Assembly (NCBI RefSeq): GCF_002777255.1
Contig: NZ_CP017634.1
Coordinates: forward strand, 536,903 to 600,902
Direction of reading: 5' to 3'
Source of the DNA: Candidatus Formimonas warabiya
Lineage (GTDB): Bacteria; Bacillota; Dehalobacteriia; Dehalobacteriales; Dehalobacteriaceae
DNA length: 64,000 bases
The translations under genes were made by a program, and so were the position numbers. The notes beneath the pieces were generated by a model that was given only the letters and a program-made list of their open reading frames with translations, searched no databases and was not told where the DNA came from. This document shows positions 33,949 to 42,393 of this stretch, piece by piece (the first letter of the stretch is position 1; each line of letters opens with the position of its first letter).

Positions 33949-35187
33949 ATGTCGGATACGAATGAATTGTTACAGGCACGTTCGCAGCGTATTAGGGATG
34001 TTATCGCATTAAAAGAGCCGGATACCGTTCCCTTTGCTCCTAAGGTGGGGAACTATTATGCCAGGGGTTATGATATTTCCATGTATGATGCTATGAAGGA
34101 TATCAGGAACATTATGCCGGGGGTCATGGGTTTTTTAGATGATTTTCAGCCGGATCTGGCCTGGGCTCCCGTGCTATATCCCATAGATCCCATGGAAGCA
34201 ATGGATTGCCAGTATATTAAGTGGCCCGGCGCCACCCACAACCTGCCCTTGAATGCCTCCTTCCAGATCATCGATAACAGTTTCCTGGATGATGATGAAT
34301 TTGATGAATTTTTATTTGACCCGACTCATTTTTTCCTTACAAAGGTATATCCCAGAAAATTTAAAGCCTTGGAACCCTTATCCAAAGTAGTCTTTAGGAA
34401 TCCCATTGAATATGCCCTTTATATCGAACTGACGACGCTGGCCCAACCAGACGTAAAAGAGGCCATGGAAGCACTGAAGCGGGGGGGAGAAGCCGCTGCC
34501 AGATGGCTTGGTTATATGGGTTCGATCATAGGAGAAATTGCCCAAAAGGGATACCCGTTGGGGGCTGCAACAGCCCAGACTTGTCCTTTCGACATGTTCT
34601 CCGACAATATCCGGGGGTTAATCAATACCATCAGCGATATTTATCATCGGCCGGAAAAATTATTAGCGGTATTGGATTATATGACGGAGGTCTGTATTGA
34701 AAGAACCATAACTACCGCCAAGGCTTTAGGGGTAGACTTTGTCTTTATTCCCCTTCATGCCGGGATGGACGAGTTTATGAGTCCGGCCAATTATGAAAAA
34801 TTCTATTGGCCCGGCTTGCAAAAGCTGATCATCGCCATCATCGATCTGGGGATTACCCCCTATGTTTTCTGCGAAGGGAAATATAACAGCCGCCTGGAAG
34901 TGATCAGCGATGTGCCCAAAGGAAAAGTTATTTATATGTTTGAAGAAGTAGATATTGTGCGGGCCAAAAAGATTGTCGGCCAGTCGGCCTGCATCTGTGG
35001 AAATCTCCCCACTTCCTTATTGGCCTATGGAAAAAAGGAAAAAGTGATTAATGAAACAAAACGTCTCATTGATCAGTGTGCCGGGGGAGGCGGCTTTATT
35101 ATGGACTGTTCCATCGTTTTGGATGACGCCAAAAGAGAGAATATGGAAGCCTGGGCGGAAACAACCAGGTTATATGGCAAATACTAA
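33949..35187 (+). CDS. UroD-family corrinoid methyltransferase, locus 2 (first)
   Basis: 412 residues, longer than the other copies. The barrel shows DTVPFAPKVGNYYARGYD near the start, FVFIPLHAGMDEFMSPANYE (about 265-285), then VFCEGKYNSRLEVISDVPKG and MFEEVDIVRAKKIVG. Candidate metal ligands are the Cys in VFCEG and the Cys in FIMDCSIVLDD, but the HxxxC form of locus 1 is missing. It is followed by its own terminator, so it is a separate transcript from the mtgA-like operon. Probably a substrate-specific methyltransferase I. Confidence 0.82.
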   Translation: MSDTNELLQARSQRIRDVIALKEPDTVPFAPKVGNYYARGYDISMYDAMKDIRNIMPGVMGFLDDFQPDLAWAPVLYPIDPMEAMDCQYIKWPGATHNLPLNASFQIIDNSFLDDDEFDEFLFDPTHFFLTKVYPRKFKALEPLSKVVFRNPIEYALYIELTTLAQPDVKEAMEALKRGGEAAARWLGYMGSIIGEIAQKGYPLGAATAQTCPFDMFSDNIRGLINTISDIYHRPEKLLAVLDYMTEVCIERTITTAKALGVDFVFIPLHAGMDEFMSPANYEKFYWPGLQKLIIAIIDLGITPYVFCEGKYNSRLEVISDVPKGKVIYMFEEVDIVRAKKIVGQSACICGNLPTSLLAYGKKEKVINETKRLIDQCAGGGGFIMDCSIVLDDAKRENMEAWAETTRLYGKY

Positions 35188-35236
35188 TGAGATATGCCGC
35201 GGAATTTTGCGGACTTTTTTGAACGATAAACATTCT

Positions 35237-35266
35237 AAACCGTGGAAAATCCCACGGTTTTTTTTT
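35237..35266 (+). terminator. Rho-independent terminator
   Basis: AAACCGTGG/CCACGGTTT stem, 6-nt loop, long T-tract. Confidence 0.92.
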
Positions 35267-35374
35267 ACACTGCGGGCAAATCCATTCTTCGGGTTTCTTC
35301 GATACTATTTGGAGCAGTTCTCAGAATAAGTAAAACAGAGTAAAAATAAGAATGAAAAACAAGATAATAAACAT

Positions 35375-35423
35375 TTGACAAAATATTAAACATAATGTAA
35401 TATACATGTATATACACGTATAC
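35375..35423 (+). promoter_or_regulatory. Sigma-A promoter with GntR operator
   Basis: TTGACA (35375-35380), 17-bp spacer, TAATAT (35398-35403). The palindrome TGTATATACA (35407-35416) and CGTATAC (35417-35423) start directly after the -10. Matches the layout at 20919 and 39559. Confidence 0.75.
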
Positions 35424-35452
35424 CAATTCTGCATTAAAGGAGGGGTTGGCTA

Positions 35453-36265
35453 TTGATTGTAATTGGAGAAAAGATTAACGGAACGATTCCCAGTGTCAAA
35501 AAAGCCATCGAAGATCGGGACGAGGCATTTGTACGTTCTCTTGCCGTGAAACAGGCAGAAGCAGGGGCCCATTATCTCGATGTCTGTGCGGGGACGGCAC
35601 CGGAGTTAGAAGCCGACACTTTAACCTGGTTAATGGACATTGTGCAGGATGCTGTGGATACCCCATTATGTATCGACAGCCCCAATGCCAAAATTATGGA
35701 ACAGGTGCTGTGCCGGGCAAGACGGCCGGGCTTAATCAACTCCGTATCGGCAGAAGGGGAAAAATGCGAAATTATTTTCCCCCTCATACAAGGGACAGAA
35801 TGGCAGGTAATTGCCTTAACCTGTGATAACGGTGGCATCCCCTCGGATGTTCAAACAAGGGTGGAAATAACAAAAAGAATGGTGGAAAAAGCCCGGAAAT
35901 ATGGCATTACTCCAGATAGAATCCACATTGACCCACTTGTTTTGGCTTTATCCGCAGACAACAGGTCCCTGTTAAATTTCACGGAAACCTTACAAATTGT
36001 AAAAGATCTCTATCCGACTATCAAGGTAACATCCGGATTAAGCAATATTTCATTTGGTATGCCTCTGAGAAAAGTAGTGAATCAAAGTTTTTTAACCATT
36101 GCACTTTATGCCGGAATGGATTCAGCGATTGTCGACCCTTGCAACAGGGAGATGAAGGCCGCTCTTTTCGCCACAGAAGCATTATTAGGGCGGGACCGGT
36201 TTTGCCGGAATTTTTCAAATGCCTACCGGAAGAATAAAATTGGTCCGCTTAAGGAATGCCTATAG
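35453..36265 (+). CDS. Methyltetrahydrofolate:corrinoid methyltransferase (MtgA/AcsE-like)
   Basis: 270 residues with the pterin-binding barrel of MtgA, AcsE and MtvA: IVIGEKINGTIPSVKKAI at the start, AGAHYLDVCAGT, PLCIDSPN, GLINSVSAEGEK, and IHIDPLVLALS later, plus VTSGLSNISFGMP. It should move the methyl group between the methyl-corrinoid protein and tetrahydrofolate, feeding the Wood-Ljungdahl pathway. TTG 35453 has AAGGAGG 9 nt upstream. Only one such gene serves the window, so it may serve both loci. Confidence 0.92.
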   Translation: MIVIGEKINGTIPSVKKAIEDRDEAFVRSLAVKQAEAGAHYLDVCAGTAPELEADTLTWLMDIVQDAVDTPLCIDSPNAKIMEQVLCRARRPGLINSVSAEGEKCEIIFPLIQGTEWQVIALTCDNGGIPSDVQTRVEITKRMVEKARKYGITPDRIHIDPLVLALSADNRSLLNFTETLQIVKDLYPTIKVTSGLSNISFGMPLRKVVNQSFLTIALYAGMDSAIVDPCNREMKAALFATEALLGRDRFCRNFSNAYRKNKIGPLKECL

Positions 36266-36317
36266 CATGCAGGGATCCCGGGGTAAAACCCAAAAAATAT
36301 TTAAGGGGGAAACAAAA

Positions 36318-36956
36318 ATGGCTGATTTACAGGTTCTAACACAGGCAGTAGGAGATTTGGACGAAGCTCGGGTTTTAGCAATTTTAAACGAGTTCGTTTC
36401 CACAAATCCGGGATGGGAAGAAGCAGGAAAGGTAGTGAATGCCTGCCAGCAGGGCATGGCAATTGTGGGAGACCTTTTTGAAAAAAGCGAGTACTTTGTT
36501 GGTGACCTGATTTTTGCCGGAGAGCTCTTAAATGCCGCGATTGATACCTTGAAACCGGTTTTGGGAGGAGAAAGTTCCAGAAAAATCGGTAAAATTGTTC
36601 TGGCCACTGTCCAGGGTGACCTCCACGACATTGGCAAAAATATTTTCAAAAGCATGTCGGACGCGGCCGGCTTTGAAGTTTATGACCTGGGCATAGACGT
36701 GCCTCCCAGTGCCTTTGTGGCGAAGGTGAAAGAAGTTCAGCCGGAAATTGTGGGCATGAGCGCTGTTCTTACCCTGGCCCTGGATTCTATGAAAGCAACG
36801 GTTGAGGCACTGAAAGAAGCCGGTTTGCGTGACCAGGTAAAAATTATCATTGGGGGAAATCCTGTCACAAAAGATGCTTGTATGCAGATTGGGGCAGACA
36901 TGTTTACGACAAATGCCGCTGAAGGGATAAAAATATGTCAGGGGTGGGTGAAATAA
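36318..36956 (+). CDS. Corrinoid protein, locus 2 (first)
   Basis: 212 residues. Cap domain (about 1-90, GWEEAGKVVNACQQGMAIVG) and B12 domain with ATVQGDLHDIGKN (His103), DLGIDVPPSAFV and IIIGGNPVTKDA. ATG 36318 follows AAGGGGGAAAC; an in-frame upstream start would overlap the mtgA-like gene. One base separates it from the methyltransferase that follows, so these two should interact. Confidence 0.92.
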   Translation: MADLQVLTQAVGDLDEARVLAILNEFVSTNPGWEEAGKVVNACQQGMAIVGDLFEKSEYFVGDLIFAGELLNAAIDTLKPVLGGESSRKIGKIVLATVQGDLHDIGKNIFKSMSDAAGFEVYDLGIDVPPSAFVAKVKEVQPEIVGMSAVLTLALDSMKATVEALKEAGLRDQVKIIIGGNPVTKDACMQIGADMFTTNAAEGIKICQGWVK

Positions 36957-36957
36957 C

Positions 36958-38112
36958 ATGACTGATCAAATGAGATTGTCTCAGGAAAGAACACAGTTGT
37001 TTACTGATTTAATGGATGGCAAGATCCCGAAGCGGGTTCCTGTCTCCGCTCTTTTTGCCCATGAATTTGCCATTCAGTATGCCGGCAGGGATTTGACAGA
37101 GGTTCAGTGGGATACGACGGACCTGGAAGCCACCTTTGAAAAGGTGAGTGAGGATTTCTTCTCAGACTTGCTGCCTGTCTCCGCCTTTAGAATGCCTTCC
37201 TTTTACAAGATTTTAGGATCAAAGAACTTTGTCATGGGTTCAAATGGTTTCCTGCAGCACCCGGAGGTGGAGGGACTTGCGGTAGAAGATTACGATGCTT
37301 TCATTGCTTCCCCCTATAACTGTATTGTAGAAAGAGTTTTACCCCGGCTGTATTCCGAACTGAACAGGGATCCGCTGACCAGATCCTTAGTGATGGCAAA
37401 AGCTTTTAATGCTTTTACAGATGAAACGGGCAATACGGGAAGAATCTACGGAAACCTGATCCAAAAATATGGTTATGGATACACGAACTTTTTCGCCGGC
37501 TTTTGTGAAGCTCCTTTTGATTTTCTCACGGATCAGTTAAGAGGCTTTAAAAATATCTCCGTCGATGTGAGAAGAATTCCGGATAAAGTAGAAGCGGCTG
37601 TCAATGCGGTTACGCCTCTTATGATCAAAATGGGCAATCAGCCCGTGCCCCAAAAATACAATGCCACCTTTATTCCGCTGCATATGGCCCCTTATCTGCG
37701 CGGGAAAGATTTTGACCGATTCTACTGGCCCTCCTTCAAGAAGCTGGTCGATGGTCTGGCGGAAAAGGGAATGCGGTCTTATCTTTTCGTTGAGCAGGAC
37801 TGGATGCGCTATATTGATTATTTGGCGGAACTGCCTGCAGGTACCGTGATGATGTTTGAGTATGGGGATCCTAACCTGGTGAAAGAAAAACTGGGTGCCA
37901 AGCATATCATCAGCGGATTCTATCCCCTTTCCTTATTGAAAACAGGCACCAAGCAGCAGTGCATTGATAAGGCGAAAGAGCTCATCGATATCCTGGCTCC
38001 CGGCGGGGGATATTACTTTAGCTTTGATAAAGTCATTATCACCCAGGACAGCACCAATGTGGAAAACACCAAGGCGGTGCTGGAGTATGTATCTTCAAAT
38101 GCCAACTATTAA
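36958..38112 (+). CDS. UroD-family methyltransferase without obvious zinc ligands, locus 2 (second)
   Basis: 384 residues with the same barrel (VPVSALFAHEFAIQYAGRDL, ATFIPLHMAPYLRGKDFDRF). Where locus-1 enzymes have HxxxC, this one reads LFVEQDWMRYI, and where they have a late Cys it reads YYFSFDKVIIT. So it lacks the usual His/Cys/Cys zinc site. It could use a different metal or ligand set (several Glu/Asp remain) and thus a methyl donor that needs no thiol activation. Tightly linked to the corrinoid gene upstream and a 47-residue protein downstream. Confidence 0.8.
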   Translation: MTDQMRLSQERTQLFTDLMDGKIPKRVPVSALFAHEFAIQYAGRDLTEVQWDTTDLEATFEKVSEDFFSDLLPVSAFRMPSFYKILGSKNFVMGSNGFLQHPEVEGLAVEDYDAFIASPYNCIVERVLPRLYSELNRDPLTRSLVMAKAFNAFTDETGNTGRIYGNLIQKYGYGYTNFFAGFCEAPFDFLTDQLRGFKNISVDVRRIPDKVEAAVNAVTPLMIKMGNQPVPQKYNATFIPLHMAPYLRGKDFDRFYWPSFKKLVDGLAEKGMRSYLFVEQDWMRYIDYLAELPAGTVMMFEYGDPNLVKEKLGAKHIISGFYPLSLLKTGTKQQCIDKAKELIDILAPGGGYYFSFDKVIITQDSTNVENTKAVLEYVSSNANY

Positions 38113-38124
38113 GGAGGGGTATTC

Positions 38125-38268
38125 ATGAATACAAATTATTACAAAACCTGGGAAGAGTACTTGGCTGAGCATCCGGAAATAGACGAAAAACAGGCGCAGG
38201 TGATGGCACCAAAGATGCAGACCTATGAGGAGATGTTGTTTGGTTTTATTATGTTTCTATGTGTATAA
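38125..38268 (+). CDS. 47-residue small protein in methyl-transfer operon
   Basis: Strong AAGGAGGGG site before ATG 38125, 12 bp after the methyltransferase stop. The sequence begins MNTNYYKTWEEYLAEHPEID and ends MLFGFIMFLCV. A charged helix is followed by a short hydrophobic tail that could touch the membrane. Its place between a methyltransferase and its probable carrier suggests a role in docking or a subunit of either. No family recognised. Confidence 0.65.
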   Translation: MNTNYYKTWEEYLAEHPEIDEKQAQVMAPKMQTYEEMLFGFIMFLCV

Positions 38269-38282
38269 ATGAATGGGGGCCG

Positions 38283-38315
38283 GTAAACAGAGAGAGCACG
38301 CCTCTCTCTGTTTAC
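38283..38315. other. 14-bp stem hairpin inside operon
   Basis: GTAAACAGAGAGAG and CTCTCTCTGTTTAC form a perfect stem with a short loop, without U-tract, between the small protein and the MFS carrier. It probably sets transcript ratios by RNA stability. Confidence 0.6.
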
Positions 38316-38344
38316 ATCTAGAATAACTGGAAAGGGATGAGGCA

Positions 38345-39562
38345 ATGAACAATGTTTCCAAGCATGAAAGTTCTCCATTCCGCTGGGTGATCCTGCTCAT
38401 GATGTGGGCCTCTCTGTTTATCGGCCTGGTGGCCCAATTTCAGATTGCAGGCCTTGCTTACAAAATTATCCCTGATTTCAAACTGACACCCGGGCAGTAT
38501 TCCCTGGTCCTCACAGCACCTATGCTGGCGGGTGTATGCTTTAGCTTCGGAGCAGGGGCCTTGGCCGACCGGTTCGGCGTGAAGAGAGTAGTTGCCGTAG
38601 GGTTTGTCTTTTCCATTATCGGCGTATTTTTCCGTTACGCTGCCCATAACTTCTGGGAAATGTTTGTGCTGATGTTTTTGGCCGGCATGAGTCCCGGCCT
38701 GCTGAATGCAAATGTATCGAAGTTACTTGGTGCCTGGTTCCCCAAAGGGCAAATGGGTACAGCCATGGGAATTTATTTAACCGCCATGGGTGCGGGGATT
38801 AGTGTAGCTTTAGCTACTTCCGCCTTGTTTCCCTCCCCCAAAAGTGCCTTCATCACGGCAGGTGTGATCATGTTTTTGATCTGGATCCTCTGGATGATCC
38901 TGATCAAGGATAAGCCTGAAGGGGCACCCGATCTTCCGGTGATGCCGGTATCAAAGTATATCGGTGTAGCTGCGAAAAGCAAAAATATCTGGATGGTGGG
39001 AATTGCCCTTATGTTTTTCATGGGTTCTAATATGACGTTTACCGGTTTTTTCCCCAATGCCTTGAATCAGATCTGGGGAATGAGTCCGGTGAAAGCCGGA
39101 TTCATGGCATCAGTAATTACCTTTGGCACCATTGCCGGCAGCTTGGTAGGACCGGCCCTTTCCGAACGGATGGGCAGAATGAAGCCCTTTTTAATGATTT
39201 CAGCCCTGCTGGGCGGGTTTGCCGGGTATGGCGCTTGGATCGGGCCCAATGAGCTGGGCATGTCGATCCAGCTATTTCTTCTTGGCATGTTTTTAGGCGT
39301 ATGTTTTCCTTTGCTGATGGCATTTCCCATGCTGCTCCCGGAGATTGGTCCCGTATATGCAGGAAGCGCCGGCGGCATCATTGGTACCCTTCAGGTTATC
39401 GGCGCTGTGTTTATTCCCTCGGCTTTTATTGCCCCGTTGGCAGGCCAGAACTACAACCTGTTATTTGCCCTGGGCAGTTTATGCCTTTTGCTTGTGGCGT
39501 TGATCAGTCTCCTGCTTCCGGAATTAGGGGATCAGACCCGGAGGAAAATATCCCACCGTTGA
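38345..39562 (+). CDS. MFS transporter of methyl-transfer locus 2
   Basis: 405 residues, 12 predicted helices, with the MFS motif GALADRFGVKRVVAVG after helix 2 and GPALSERMGRMKPFLM in the second half. The fold resembles the NarK/CynX/OFA-like anion carriers. Co-location with methyltransferases suggests uptake of the methylated substrate or export of the demethylated product. Its stop codon overlaps the -35 box of the next promoter. Start ATG 38345 is preceded by a GGATGAGGCA ribosome-like site. Confidence 0.88.
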   Translation: MNNVSKHESSPFRWVILLMMWASLFIGLVAQFQIAGLAYKIIPDFKLTPGQYSLVLTAPMLAGVCFSFGAGALADRFGVKRVVAVGFVFSIIGVFFRYAAHNFWEMFVLMFLAGMSPGLLNANVSKLLGAWFPKGQMGTAMGIYLTAMGAGISVALATSALFPSPKSAFITAGVIMFLIWILWMILIKDKPEGAPDLPVMPVSKYIGVAAKSKNIWMVGIALMFFMGSNMTFTGFFPNALNQIWGMSPVKAGFMASVITFGTIAGSLVGPALSERMGRMKPFLMISALLGGFAGYGAWIGPNELGMSIQLFLLGMFLGVCFPLLMAFPMLLPEIGPVYAGSAGGIIGTLQVIGAVFIPSAFIAPLAGQNYNLLFALGSLCLLLVALISLLLPELGDQTRRKISHR

Positions 39563-39617
39563 CAAAAGAAATTTCCGATTATATGATGAAATCAATTGTA
39601 TATGGATGTATATACGT
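39559..39617 (+). promoter_or_regulatory. Sigma-A promoter with GntR operator
   Basis: TTGACA (39559-39564, overlapping the MFS stop), 17-bp spacer, TATGAT (39582-39587), then TTGTATA (39596-39602) and TGTATATACG (39607-39616). Third instance of the same promoter-dyad arrangement. Confidence 0.7.
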
Positions 39618-39729
39618 CTCCATGGCCGGTATGGATTTTGTTCCCTGCTGGACTAGATCAAAAACAGTAACCTGAAACGAATAATGGCAAGTGATAAGAC
39701 TTGATTCATTAAATTTGGCGGAGGGTAAT

Positions 39730-40392
39730 ATGAAAAACTTCGGCAAAAAGAAGCAACTGTTAATTAAGTATGTGGAAGATCTGGAGGAAGAAAAAGTTCT
39801 GGAATTGGCAAAAGAAATATTAAATGACGGTGCGCCACCCATGGACTTGTTGGTATTGATGAATGAAGGGATGAACCGGGTGGGCAAGCTCTACGAAAAA
39901 AAGGATTATTTTATCGCCGACCTGATTATGGCGGGGATCATTTTTAAACAGGTGCTGGAACTTGAGAAAATGACGGCACATTTTAAGGGAAAACAAAAGG
40001 AAAAAATAGGCAAGGTGGTTCTCGGCACTGTCAAAGGGGACATTCATGATATTGGCAAAGACATTTTTCGGGGCATGCTGGAAGCAAATGGTTTTGAAGT
40101 GGTTGATCTGGGAGTGGATGTGCCTAAAGAAGTCTTTGTGAAAAAAACCCTGGAGCACAAGCCAGATATTGTGGGATTAAGCGGAGTTTTGACGAGTACG
40201 GCAGATGAAATGAAAGCCGTGGTCGATGCGCTAATTGAGGCCGGACTGCGGGATCAAGTCAGGATTATTGTCGGAGCCAATTACCTTACTCAGGAAGCGG
40301 GCAGTTATATCGGGGTGGACAGTATTGCCAACGAGGCTTCAGGCGGAATAAAGGTATGCAAGGAATGGATGAATACGAATGAACAGAGATGA
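39730..40392 (+). CDS. Corrinoid protein, locus 2 (second)
   Basis: 220 residues; cap domain (about 1-95) then TVKGDIHDIGKDIF (His106), DLGVDVPKEVFV and a glycine region IIVGANYLTQEA in which the usual GG is GA. ATG 39730 follows GGAGGG. It overlaps the GntR gene by 14 bp, which mirrors the corrinoid-GntR order of locus 1 (19523-20908). No methyltransferase gene sits beside it, so its partner is uncertain. Confidence 0.9.
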   Translation: MKNFGKKKQLLIKYVEDLEEEKVLELAKEILNDGAPPMDLLVLMNEGMNRVGKLYEKKDYFIADLIMAGIIFKQVLELEKMTAHFKGKQKEKIGKVVLGTVKGDIHDIGKDIFRGMLEANGFEVVDLGVDVPKEVFVKKTLEHKPDIVGLSGVLTSTADEMKAVVDALIEAGLRDQVRIIVGANYLTQEAGSYIGVDSIANEASGGIKVCKEWMNTNEQR

Positions 40393-41098
40393 GCAGATCA
40401 TGGGTAGTCCGGTTTACATGCAAATATTTGAAGACATCAAAAAGAAGATCAATAATACCGAGTTAAAGCCCGGTGATATCGTACCCTCTGAAGCCGCCCT
40501 GTGCAGAGATTATGGGGCCAGCCGGATGACTGTACGAAAAGGCCTCGCTTTATTGGTTAATGAAGGCTATATTTATTCCATTCCCGGAAAAGGTAACTTT
40601 GTCAGCAAGCCGGAGAGTAACAAATATACCATCTATTTTGACGAAATGGAAAACCCCATCAACCGGGTGGATCAAACCAGGCTGTTGGAAGTCACAATCA
40701 TTATGCCTGATGAGAAATTGGCGGGGGAGCTCTGTACGACAAGAAATAAAAATGTGATTATGATTCGCAGGCTCTTTTATACAGAGGGCGTCCCCGTTGC
40801 CTATGATGTGAAATATTTGCTTTACCATAAAGGAATGCCCATCGTGGAAAAAGAAATTGAGCATGCCACGTTCACAGAAATGATTTCCAACAATATGCCG
40901 ATTTTTGCCTTAAAGAAAGAAATCATGATTTATGCCCAGATCCCGGATGAAGAAATAAAAAGGCACTTAAATATCTATCATAATTTGTCTTTACTGGTGG
41001 TCGAGCAGAAACTTTTCGACAAGGAAGAGAAGCCGATGGGTCTGGGTATTACTTACTTCCGGGGAGATTATATCCGTTTGCAGGGAACGAATGCTTAA
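40379..41098 (+). CDS. GntR/HutC-family regulator of methyl-transfer locus 2
   Basis: 239 residues: winged helix (VYMQIFEDIKKKINNTELKP, SRMTVRKGLALLVNEGYIYS, PGKGNFVSKPES) and UTRA domain. It is the paralogue of the regulator at 20180. With the promoter-dyads at 35407 and 39607 it likely represses its own unit and the mtgA-like operon until the methyl substrate is present. Confidence 0.9.
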   Translation: MNRDEQIMGSPVYMQIFEDIKKKINNTELKPGDIVPSEAALCRDYGASRMTVRKGLALLVNEGYIYSIPGKGNFVSKPESNKYTIYFDEMENPINRVDQTRLLEVTIIMPDEKLAGELCTTRNKNVIMIRRLFYTEGVPVAYDVKYLLYHKGMPIVEKEIEHATFTEMISNNMPIFALKKEIMIYAQIPDEEIKRHLNIYHNLSLLVVEQKLFDKEEKPMGLGITYFRGDYIRLQGTNA

Positions 41099-41222
41099 TC
41101 CAAAAACGGTATCCGCCTTTGAGGCAGTTTTGGTTGACCCGACTAAAACGAAAAGGATGAAATACAAAGAATGTACTGAGAAAATTAGGAGAAAAATTCT
41201 CCTGACCAACAAGCCGGTCTAA
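41091..41222 (+). CDS. Possible 43-residue coupled ORF
   Basis: ATG 41091 overlaps the GntR stop (ATGCTTAA) and the frame runs MLNPKTVSAFEAVLVDPTKT to ILLTNKPV. No ribosome site of its own. The basic stretch KRMKYKECTEKIRRK suggests nothing specific. It contains the dyad AGGAGAAAAATTCTCCT (41187-41203), which could just be a terminator stem between convergent genes. Weak candidate. Confidence 0.25.
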   Translation: MLNPKTVSAFEAVLVDPTKTKRMKYKECTEKIRRKILLTNKPV

Positions 41223-41965
41223 AAAGCCGTAAGGATAATGGGCTCACCTTTGGTCACCACGACAGTGTGCTCATATTGGGCCACGATACTTTTGTCCGGG
41301 GTCCTTAATGTCCAGCCGTTTTTATCTTCCACCGTATGCTCTGCCCCTGTTGAAACAAAGGTTTCTATTGCTAAGACCAGTCCTTCGTTTAAAATTCGGT
41401 TATCCCGGATGTCAAAATAATTTAAAATATAACTGGGCTCTTCATGCAATTTTCTGCCGATACCATGACCGGTCAAATCTCTGATTACGGTAAAGCCTTT
41501 GCTTTTGGCCTCATGATAGATTGCTCTTCCAATTTGATTGATCCGGGTGCCTGCCTTTGCTTTTCTTATTCCCTTGGTAAGGGCAGAGAGGGAGCAATCA
41601 CATAGCTCCCTTTTAAGAGCAGATGCCGGTTCGACAATTACAGTTGCCCCTGTATCGGCAAAATATCCGTTTAATACTGCTGATACATCGATATTTACCG
41701 AGTCTCCTTCCCGGATCACCTTTGAGCTAGGTATCCCATGGGCAACCTCATCATTCACACTTATACAGGTGGCCCCGGGGAAATTGTACTCGTGCTTTGG
41801 CGCAGATGCTGCACCATAAGAAGATAAAACCCTCTCTCCGATCCTATCCAGTTCCAGGGTAGTAATCCCGGGTTTAACAGCCTTCATCATCTCTTCCCTA
41901 GCCAGGGCAACAATATTACCGATCTTTTTTAGGGCTGCTAACTCACTATCTGAGCTGATCGTCAT
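41219..41965 (-). CDS. map: Type I methionine aminopeptidase
   Basis: 249 residues of the pita-bread fold. Metal ligands are visible: Asp in VNIDVSAVLNG and in FADTGAT, His in TGHGIGRKLHEEP, Glu in LAIETF and Glu in AQYEHTVVV. It removes N-terminal Met from new proteins. ATG 41965 has AAAGGTGAT just upstream; TTG 41971 also possible. Away from the ribosomal-protein cluster that usually carries map, so it is perhaps a second copy. Confidence 0.94.
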   Translation of the reverse strand: MTISSDSELAALKKIGNIVALAREEMMKAVKPGITTLELDRIGERVLSSYGAASAPKHEYNFPGATCISVNDEVAHGIPSSKVIREGDSVNIDVSAVLNGYFADTGATVIVEPASALKRELCDCSLSALTKGIRKAKAGTRINQIGRAIYHEAKSKGFTVIRDLTGHGIGRKLHEEPSYILNYFDIRDNRILNEGLVLAIETFVSTGAEHTVEDKNGWTLRTPDKSIVAQYEHTVVVTKGEPIILTAF

Positions 41966-42393
41966 TATCAATCACCTTTCCTTCATCGATACGAGGTAAT
42001 CTATGCTAATCTATTTTATGTTAGAAAGCATAAAACTATCAATCTGGCTCAATTATATCATAACCACCCGCCAAATAAATTGATGATTTACCGGGAACTG
42101 CTTGTTATTTACCAATGAAGACGATTGCCCGGGCAATGGTAAAGATCCCCAAAAACGTACCACTAATTACATTTGACCGCAAGTCCACACTAATACTATA
42201 ATGGATAACGTAAAAAATTATTCCTGATCCGAAAGGTTGGATGAAAGCTCGTTTATGCGCGAAAATAAAGGGCATGTGGCTATATCAAGAGCCGTAGAGA
42301 TAGGATCCACGGCTTTTTTTCATGAATAAATAGAACAAGACGCAAAAACGCCGGTGAAGGTGTTTGGGCGATTTAGTAAGGATGAACAGTTTT
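41966..42393. other. Intergenic stretch, mostly empty
   Basis: A possible minus-strand 27-residue hydrophobic frame (42188-42105; MDLRSNVISGTFLG then IFTIARAIVFIGK) has no ribosome site, so I do not call it a gene. A terminator-like hairpin lies at 42290. No riboswitch consensus could be matched here. Confidence 0.3.
42290..42320 (+). terminator. Hairpin with T-tract before MFS gene
   Basis: AGCCGT/ACGGCT stem with 13-nt loop and TTTTTTT tail, 74 bp upstream of the MFS start. Might stop transcripts from upstream, or act as a leader attenuator. Confidence 0.6.

Noticed and set aside
19523..41098. Dichloromethane (mec) cassette
   Set aside because: UroD-type methyltransferases and corrinoid proteins are shared with that system, but gene order and the two GntR regulators gave no specific match that I could support.
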